Shown here: positions 6,914 through 10,300 of the stretch, in pieces
Layout of the letters: each line of letters begins with the position of its first letter
How positions within the stretch are numbered: position 1 is the first letter of the stretch
Assembly (NCBI GenBank): GCA_027021685.1
Contig: JALUTW010000257.1
Span: forward strand, 1 to 10,300
Direction of reading: 5' to 3'
DNA length: 10,300 nucleotides
DNA from: Chromatiales bacterium
GTDB taxonomy: Bacteria; Pseudomonadota; Gammaproteobacteria; CAMYNG01
Translations under genes and position numbers: made by a program
Notes under the pieces: generated by a model
What the model saw: only the letters and a program-made list of their open reading frames with translations
The model's database searches: none
Told to the model about the DNA's origin: nothing

Positions 6914-7077
6914 GCCCGGCGCTCGAACTCCAGCGCCCTGATCCGGTTTTCGTGGTCGCGCTGGCCCTGGCGCAGATAGCGGAGCTCTACCCGGATGGTG
7001 GCGATGATGGTGATGCCCCCCACCGCTCCGGTGATGACCCCGGAGATCACCGCTGAGATGATCGCGTGCTCGATCAC
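6877..7077 (-). CDS. Small membrane protein with coiled coil, last gene of the lysis module
   Basis: This 66-aa protein has one N-terminal membrane segment (about residues 5-27, Ile/Gly/Val-rich). A charged helix VELRYLRQGQRDHENRIRAL follows, with heptad-like spacing, and then a basic Gly/Asn-rich tail. Proteins of this form often sit beside phage holins and endolysins and may be pinholin, antiholin or spanin-like accessory factors. No lipobox or spanin signature is seen, so the exact role is open. GTG 7077 overlaps the holin stop by four bases (GTGA) and is preceded by GAGGG. The stop at 6877 lies inside the convergent HTH gene. Confidence 0.7.
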   Translation of the reverse strand: MIEHAIISAVISGVITGAVGGITIIATIRVELRYLRQGQRDHENRIRALEFERRAHPRSRLGNGNG

Positions 7078-7481
7078 CGCGCCCTCACCTGCAAGTGCAT
7101 GTAGAGCCGGTCACCGAACACAAAGGCGAAGGCGGCCAGGGCGCCCTGCTGGGCAAACTCGATAGCGTCCGGTGACATGGCCAGCGCATCCCACCCCCAC
7201 AGGCTCGCGGCCATCCCCCAGAGCATGACCACGCCGGCGGCGACGTAGCGGAAGGCCGCGCGCAGGTTGGCCACCCATGGCGAGATCGGCCCCGTGGGCC
7301 GGTCGAGCTCGGCCAGGGCGCGCAGGCGCTCGGTCTGCGCGGCCATGAGCTCGATCGCCTCGGCCGTGGTCTTGGGCGCCGCGGGCGCGGTCCCGGTCAG
7401 CCGCCCTACTCCGGCGCGCACCGCGTCGGCCACCGCCGGCACCAGGGCGGGGACCAGGGCGGTCAACAGGGTCTCCAGCAT
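7074..7481 (-). CDS. Holin of the GTA-type 3TM family
   Basis: This 135-aa inner-membrane protein is a probable holin, which forms lesions that release or activate the endolysin at the end of infection. An N-terminal hydrophobic/amphipathic helix (LETLLTALVPALVPAVADAV) is followed by a cytoplasmic segment TTAEAIELMAAQTERLRALA. Two membrane helices follow (around AAFRYVAAGVVMLWGMAASL and GALAAFAFVFG). This matches the pattern I know for holin of 3TMs, for gene-transfer release (PF11351). ATG 7481 forms TGATG with the upstream stop; GTG 7484 is one codon earlier and equally well placed. The endolysin is four genes upstream in the same transcription unit, which supports a lysis role. Confidence 0.78.
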   Translation of the reverse strand: MLETLLTALVPALVPAVADAVRAGVGRLTGTAPAAPKTTAEAIELMAAQTERLRALAELDRPTGPISPWVANLRAAFRYVAAGVVMLWGMAASLWGWDALAMSPDAIEFAQQGALAAFAFVFGDRLYMHLQVRAR

Positions 7482-7597
7482 CACCGCCCCCGCCGGGCCT
7501 GGATCCGGCGCAGCGTGTCGGCGATGAGCGCCGCCAGGACCCCGCCCACGGTGGTGATCGCGATGGAGCGCAGGGCGCTCTTGTCCAGCAGTGCCAC
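7481..7597 (-). CDS. 38-aa single-span membrane peptide of the lysis module
   Basis: Translation from GTG 7597 gives a 38-residue peptide. It has a short charged start (MALLDKSALR), one membrane segment (SIAITTVGGVLAALIA) and a basic tail ending RRIQARRGR. It follows the 61-aa gene after 3 bases, overlaps the holin start by one base (TGATG), and has GAGGG about 9 bases before the GTG. It fills what would otherwise be the only gap between tightly packed genes, which is the main support. Its size and topology fit a pinholin or a holin regulator, or a small virion membrane protein. It is too short for most gene callers. Confidence 0.62.
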   Translation of the reverse strand: MALLDKSALRSIAITTVGGVLAALIADTLRRIQARRGR

Positions 7598-7600
7598 GGC

Positions 7601-7786
7601 TCAGGCCCTCGCCCGGATCGCCTGGATCGCCTCGGCCTTGGTGGTGTAGTCCAGGCCCAGGCGCTCGGCCAGCGCGCGCACCTGGTCGGCGGACATGGCC
7701 CGGAGCTCGCGGGCGCTGGGGATGGGCACCGCCTGGCCGGTCTCCCGGCGGCGGATAACGGCATAGCGTCGATGCAACCAGCTCAT
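7601..7786 (-). CDS. 61-aa protein with SAP/Rho-N-like helical motif
   Basis: This small soluble basic protein has an arginine-rich N-terminus (MSWLHRRYAVIRRRETG). A two-helix segment follows, residues about 25-60 (ELRAMSADQVRALAERLGLD, then TTKAEAIQAIRARA). That resembles the helix-extended-helix fold of SAP, LEM and Rho N-terminal domains, which often bind nucleic acid. In a virus it could be a DNA- or RNA-binding virion or regulatory protein. ATG 7786 has GGACGAG directly upstream, and the gene begins 10 bases after the 116-aa gene. The fold call is by pattern only. Confidence 0.7.
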   Translation of the reverse strand: MSWLHRRYAVIRRRETGQAVPIPSARELRAMSADQVRALAERLGLDYTTKAEAIQAIRARA

Positions 7787-7796
7787 GATCTCGTCC

Positions 7797-8147
7797 TCAG
7801 AAGTCCGGGGGGTGGGGAAAGGTGCCGGATGAGCCCAGGGCGCGCACGTCCTCTTTCACGGCCGCGGGGTCCGGCGGGCTGGGCTCGTCCTGGCGCAGGT
7901 TGGGGCACACCACAGGGTTGCGGCGGCTGTCGAACGGGTTATAGCAGAACAGGAGATGCCCCAGATCCTTGAACCGGCCGCCGGTGGTGTCCTGCACCAC
8001 GGCGGTGACGCCACGGTTGATCACGTTGCGGTCGCTGGCCGGGTTCAGGTCCTCGGTGATGACCCGCTTCGCCCGGCGCAGCACAAACACCGCCGCCAGG
8101 ACTCCGGCGCCGGCGAGCGCGATCTTGGCCTTGGTGTCAGTCTTCAC
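7797..8147 (-). CDS. 116-aa membrane-anchored phage-type protein
   Basis: This 116-aa protein has an N-terminal membrane segment, residues about 7-23 (KIALAGAGVLAAVFVLRR), with a short positively charged start. The next stretch, NPASDRNVINRGVTAVVQ (residues 35-52), resembles a motif I associate with small hypothetical proteins in many prophages, typically NPAS-x-x-N-x-x-x-R-G-V-x-A. Cys68 and Cys81 could form a disulfide if the C-terminal part is outside the cytoplasm; the tail is Pro-rich. The position after the endolysin suggests a virion membrane or lysis-accessory role; the function is unknown. GTG 8147 overlaps the endolysin stop as GTGA and has GGAGAG upstream. Confidence 0.75.
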   Translation of the reverse strand: MKTDTKAKIALAGAGVLAAVFVLRRAKRVITEDLNPASDRNVINRGVTAVVQDTTGGRFKDLGHLLFCYNPFDSRRNPVVCPNLRQDEPSPPDPAAVKEDVRALGSSGTFPHPPDF

Positions 8148-8680
8148 GCGATACTCTCCAGGTAAAGATCAGGGGCGCCATATTCGGCGATGAGCTGGGA
8201 CGGTTTGAGCAGCGGCAACTGGGCGTGGGGCCCGTCGAAGGACCTCCAGCGCCCGCCCCACTCGAAGCCCTGGGCCTCGATGATGCGCCCGAGCTCGTCC
8301 CAGTCCGATCGCGGCCGGTCCCAGGTCCAGCGGCCCAGCCGGTCCAGAAACACAAAATCCACAGCGAGGCCCCAGGGGTGATAGCTGTAGCGCCAGTCGC
8401 GCACGCCGGAGGTGCCACGCTGCATCACCTGCCGTTGTCGGGCCTCGGTGCGCCACCCCTCGAACACCCCCACCCACAGGCCGCGCGGGTTAAAAACCCT
8501 GTTCGCCTCGCGCAACACAGCCAGGGCGCGGCGCTTCACCTCGGGATGCAGGTTTTCCCACGACGGGCCGAGACGGGAGAGCTGGGCGCGCACCGCGCCC
8601 AGGCGCGAGGCGGCCACGCCAAGCATGGCGGCGACCACAGGCAGGGCGATTAAGGCGGCGCGGCTCACACCTCTTCCCAT
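8144..8680 (-). CDS. M15-family peptidase, phage endolysin with N-terminal membrane segment
   Basis: This 178-aa zinc peptidase is predicted to cut peptide cross-links in peptidoglycan (L-alanyl-D-glutamate or D-Ala-D-Ala type), lysing the cell or opening the wall at entry. The M15 signature is clear: SYHPWGLAVDF supplies zinc ligands His101 and Asp108, and FDGPH supplies His152 with Asp149 as likely catalytic base. This is the same D-x-x-H spacing as in the phage T5 endolysin. GVFEGWRTEARQRQV is the usual conserved segment upstream. Residues 5-28 are hydrophobic (ALIALPVVAAMLGVAA) and could be a signal-anchor-release element or a virion membrane anchor. ATG 8680 overlaps the preceding gene by 16 bases; a GTG at 8668 is possible but has no well-spaced ribosome binding site. 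Confidence 0.88.
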   Translation of the reverse strand: MGRGVSRAALIALPVVAAMLGVAASRLGAVRAQLSRLGPSWENLHPEVKRRALAVLREANRVFNPRGLWVGVFEGWRTEARQRQVMQRGTSGVRDWRYSYHPWGLAVDFVFLDRLGRWTWDRPRSDWDELGRIIEAQGFEWGGRWRSFDGPHAQLPLLKPSQLIAEYGAPDLYLESIA

Positions 8681-9450
8681 TCGAAATGCACATACAAACC
8701 CTTGTCGGCGGAGTCGTTCCGCACCGCCCAGGAATATCCCTCCTCCAGCACTACCGGATCGGCGCCGATGGTCTCAAACGGTTGATAGGTCTGAAGCCAT
8801 GGCCCCACCGTGGCCCCAAAGATGCTAGGGAAGGTGGATTGCTGATATTCCACGGACGCCACCGAGGCGGGCGGCGAAGCTTTGGCCAGCTTATTCCATT
8901 CCGAGGTGACATTCAGAAACGCGGCGTTGTGATAGCCGAAAGAAATAGTGCCGTAGCTGGTCGTCACCCCATCATTGATTCCGGCCACCGCCCGGCGCAC
9001 GACCAATTTCTTTCCTGACCCCGGCGGATTGCGTAGCTGGATGGCCGACCATACCGTGCCGGAACCGTTCCCCAGGCGGTAGCCCATATAGAACCGATTG
9101 CCGGCGGTGGTCCGCTCCCCGGGCATCGCGTCGATCGGCTGCCCCAGGAGCGTGACGGAGCCCGCCACCTTGGGGACGTTCACCGGCATGTCGGAGAGCG
9201 CCACCTGGACGGTCTGCGCGCTGCCGTCGCTGCTGCGGATCTCGATCTGCCCGAAGGCCTCCAGAAACGGGCCGGCGGTAAAGCCGGCCTCCACACCGCG
9301 CGCCTCGCCGGTGCGGGAGTGCTTGGCCTTAAAAGTCACGTCCACCGGCGATGAGGCCGCCAGGATACCGAAAAACGTCGCGCGGCCCTCGACGATGGCG
9401 GCACCGCCGGCGGGGATGGAATAGTTGCGGATGTCGAGTTTCGACGCCAT
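8665..9450 (-). CDS. Two-domain beta-rich virion protein, probable spike or receptor-binding protein
   Basis: This 261-aa protein is the largest product in the viral block. Residues 1-90 (DIRNYSIPAGGAAIV, FFGILAASSPVDVTFKA, FGQIEIRSSDGSAQTVQVAL) look like a jelly-roll-type domain seen in phage structural proteins. After a linker (about 91-112), residues 113-261 form a second beta domain with AIQLRNPPGSGKKLVVRRAV near its start and DPVVLEEGYSWAVRN near its end. I associate that pattern with C-terminal domains of virion attachment proteins. A double jelly-roll capsid protein cannot be excluded by size (PM2 P2 is 269 aa), but no capsid similarity is recognised. The gene starts at ATG 9450 in a TGATG overlap. 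The C-terminal half is lower in GC (216 of 360 bases, 60%, over 8701-9060) than its neighbours, suggesting exchange of the host-binding part. Confidence 0.75.
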   Translation of the reverse strand: MASKLDIRNYSIPAGGAAIVEGRATFFGILAASSPVDVTFKAKHSRTGEARGVEAGFTAGPFLEAFGQIEIRSSDGSAQTVQVALSDMPVNVPKVAGSVTLLGQPIDAMPGERTTAGNRFYMGYRLGNGSGTVWSAIQLRNPPGSGKKLVVRRAVAGINDGVTTSYGTISFGYHNAAFLNVTSEWNKLAKASPPASVASVEYQQSTFPSIFGATVGPWLQTYQPFETIGADPVVLEEGYSWAVRNDSADKGLYVHFEWEEV

Positions 9451-9863
9451 CAGTTGAACACCCGCGGCAGCACGGTTGCGGCGACGACGCCGGCCACCGC
9501 CAGGGCGCCGAGTTGCAATAATCGCTCGTCGTTGCTCTTGCCCTGGGCCTGCACCAGGCGTGCCAGCTCGCCGGTAAAGGCCCGGTTCTGCGCCGTCACC
9601 GCGCCCAGCACCTCGGTGGTCTGCTCCCGCCCCGATCGCACCGCCGCGAGCGCCACGTCCCGCGTGGTCTCCAGGGCGTCGGCGCCGAAGTCGGAGGCGA
9701 AGCCCAGGGCCTCGCGCACGGCGCCGGCGTCGGTCTCGAAGAACGTCACCCGGGCGCCCTTGCCGGCGGCAATCGCGGGGCCCTGGACCTCAGAAAAGCC
9801 CTGGTTGTTGACCTCGTTTATGTTGCGCGTTTCGCTCGAGGAACGCGAGCTGAACAGCCCCAT
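9450..9863 (-). CDS. 137-aa virion-type protein with C-terminal membrane segment
   Basis: This protein begins with a Ser-rich stretch (MGLFSSRSSSETRNINEVNN). A short beta-type segment follows (GKGARVTFFETDAGAVREAL), then a long alanine-rich helix (about residues 55-115) and a C-terminal membrane helix (LGALAVAGVVAATVL, 117-131). The layout of Ser/Asn-rich head, a -TDAGAV- segment, coiled helix and tail anchor recurs in small phage structural proteins I have seen, but I cannot name a family. It probably sits in a viral or host membrane with its N-terminus in the virion interior or cytoplasm. AGGGG precedes ATG 9863, 3 bases after the upstream gene. Confidence 0.78.
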   Translation of the reverse strand: MGLFSSRSSSETRNINEVNNQGFSEVQGPAIAAGKGARVTFFETDAGAVREALGFASDFGADALETTRDVALAAVRSGREQTTEVLGAVTAQNRAFTGELARLVQAQGKSNDERLLQLGALAVAGVVAATVLPRVFN

Positions 9864-9866
9864 AAA

Positions 9867-10082
9867 TCACCCCTTGCGACGGCGCCCAGACATCACCGCC
9901 AGGACCACGGCGCCGGCGATGATGCCGGCGATCACAAGCTGGTTGTTTGCGCCCGGCGGGGCGAAGTTGACCCCGCCGATGGTTGCGGGGCCGATATTGC
10001 CGCTCTTGGCGCTGGCGCTGCTCGATGATTGCAGCGCGCCGCCACCAGTCAGCGACTCGAAGCCGAAACCGGGCAGCGCCAT
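9867..10082 (-). CDS. 71-aa protein with C-terminal membrane segment
   Basis: Translation from ATG 10082 gives MALPGFGFESLTGGG. A Ser/Ala/Gly-rich low-complexity stretch (QSSSSASAKSG), a short beta-like piece (NIGPATIGGVNFAPPG) and one membrane helix (LVIAGIIAGAVVLAVM) ending in SGRRRKG follow. The basic end after the helix predicts a cytoplasmic or virion-interior C-terminus. Low-complexity head plus tail anchor matches its two neighbours, so the three may be related virion membrane proteins or built to one plan. It starts 2 bases after the upstream stop. A longer in-frame reading from 10148 lies inside the preceding gene and is unlikely. The function is unknown. Confidence 0.72.
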   Translation of the reverse strand: MALPGFGFESLTGGGALQSSSSASAKSGNIGPATIGGVNFAPPGANNQLVIAGIIAGAVVLAVMSGRRRKG

Positions 10083-10084
10083 GA

Positions 10085-10300
10085 CTACCGAAATCGCCCG
10101 GTCAGGAGCGCGAACGTCAGGCCGGCGGCCACCGCCAGGCCCGCCCACTGCCAGGGCGCCAGGCCGCCGGGCACCCTGGGCGTGGACGGTGCCGCCACGG
10201 CGGGGGCCTGCCCGGTCCTCACGTCCACCTGATCGGGGATGTTGTTGTCGTCGCTGGGGCGCTCCACGTCGATGAGCCGGGCGCGGCCCACGTCGATGAG
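10085..10300 (-). CDS. Small tail-anchored protein, 5' end beyond the window
   Basis: The frame is open from the window edge to the TAG at 10085, giving at least 71 codons. A GTG at 10291 exists, but the same frame continues upstream with the repeated peptide LIDV, so the true start may lie outside. The visible part has a charged head (LIDVGRARLIDVERPSDDNN), a Pro/Ala linker (GQAPAVAAPSTPRVPGG) and one membrane helix (WQWAGLAVAAGLTFALL) ending TGRFR. Size and topology match the next two genes, fitting a set of small virion membrane proteins. It is the first visible gene of the minus-strand operon; no function can be given. Confidence 0.65.
   Translation of the reverse strand, partial: LIDVGRARLIDVERPSDDNNIPDQVDVRTGQAPAVAAPSTPRVPGGLAPWQWAGLAVAAGLTFALLTGRFR
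10265..10300 (-). repeat. 12-bp in-frame direct repeat with 24-base period at the window edge
   Basis: CACGTCGATGAG occurs at 10265-10276 and 10289-10300 (plus strand), encoding LIDV twice, eight codons apart. The second copy touches the window end, so more copies may follow. It may be a short protein repeat, or a duplicated start region. Confidence 0.55.

Larger units (their letters stand above)
6069..10300. mobile_element. Putative virus-like element integrated at a dif-like site (one end only)
   Basis: From the dif-like site to the window end, all genes fit a viral element: a phage-type HTH protein, a convergent ten-gene late operon with holin and M15 endolysin, and a chain of very small membrane proteins. 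The left border is set at the Xer site, because such elements usually end there; the right border lies beyond 10300. No integrase is seen, which fits use of host XerCD. No tail, terminase or portal genes are seen either. The lack of Zot and coat-protein candidates, with lysis genes present, argues against a filamentous phage. A tailless, membrane-containing virus is the best guess. A tailed prophage fragment remains possible because only part of it is visible. Confidence 0.6.

Noticed and set aside
8665..9450. Assignment as PM2-type major capsid protein
   Set aside because: Length is similar, but no capsid motif is recognised, and the end of the protein looks more like an attachment domain.
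9817..9830. Second Xer-like arm (TTATGTTGCG)
   Set aside because: No CATAA-type arm lies six bases away; it is inside the 137-aa gene and is a chance match.
6069..10300. Filamentous (inovirus) prophage
   Set aside because: Site usage and the DUF3653-like gene would fit, but holin and endolysin genes do not, and no Zot, coat or replication-initiator gene is seen.
1..10300. tRNA, rRNA, CRISPR arrays, insertion sequences
   Set aside because: No cloverleaf, repeat-spacer pattern, transposase or terminal inverted repeats were seen on either strand.

Overview
This window joins two unrelated blocks from a GC-rich proteobacterium. A Xer/dif-like sequence very close to the enterobacterial consensus suggests Gammaproteobacteria. 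The species cannot be told from the sequence.

Left block (1-6017, minus strand): a heavy-metal efflux operon read right to left. It encodes a small exported Cys/His-rich protein (CzcI-like), a TolC-type outer-membrane factor (CzcC), a lipoprotein membrane-fusion adaptor with a His-rich N-terminal linker (CzcB) and a proton-driven inner-membrane RND pump (CzcA/CusA family), cut by the window edge only near its C-terminus. Together the last three form a tripartite pump exporting metal ions from periplasm or cytoplasm to the outside. The pump keeps Asp408 and Glu415 of the CzcA relay, but position 402 is Gly rather than Asp. The CusA methionine triad also appears to be absent, so the metal is uncertain.

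Junction (6018-6096): bases 6069-6096 match the E. coli dif site at 22 of 28 positions, with two inverted Xer arms around a 6-bp centre. The site lies between the efflux operon and a virus-like block. The simplest reading is that the block is an element integrated at dif by the host XerCD recombinases; its other end is outside the window.

Right block (6088-10300): two plus-strand genes sit next to the dif-like site: a small exported beta-rich protein and a helix-turn-helix protein resembling the DUF3653 phage family. Facing them is a tightly packed minus-strand run of ten genes, spaced from a 16-base overlap to a 10-base gap. In transcription order these are: three small proteins, each with one C-terminal membrane segment; a 261-aa two-part beta-rich structural protein; an M15-type endolysin with an N-terminal membrane segment; a 116-aa membrane-anchored protein; a 61-aa soluble protein; a 38-aa membrane peptide; a GTA-type 3TM holin; and a 66-aa membrane/coiled-coil protein. 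This is a viral late and lysis module. No tail, terminase or portal gene is visible, and the many tiny single-span proteins recall tailless membrane-containing viruses (PM2- or PRD1-like). No capsid protein or packaging ATPase can be proven inside the window, so that class is inference. A non-filamentous virus-like element at dif would be the most unusual feature here.
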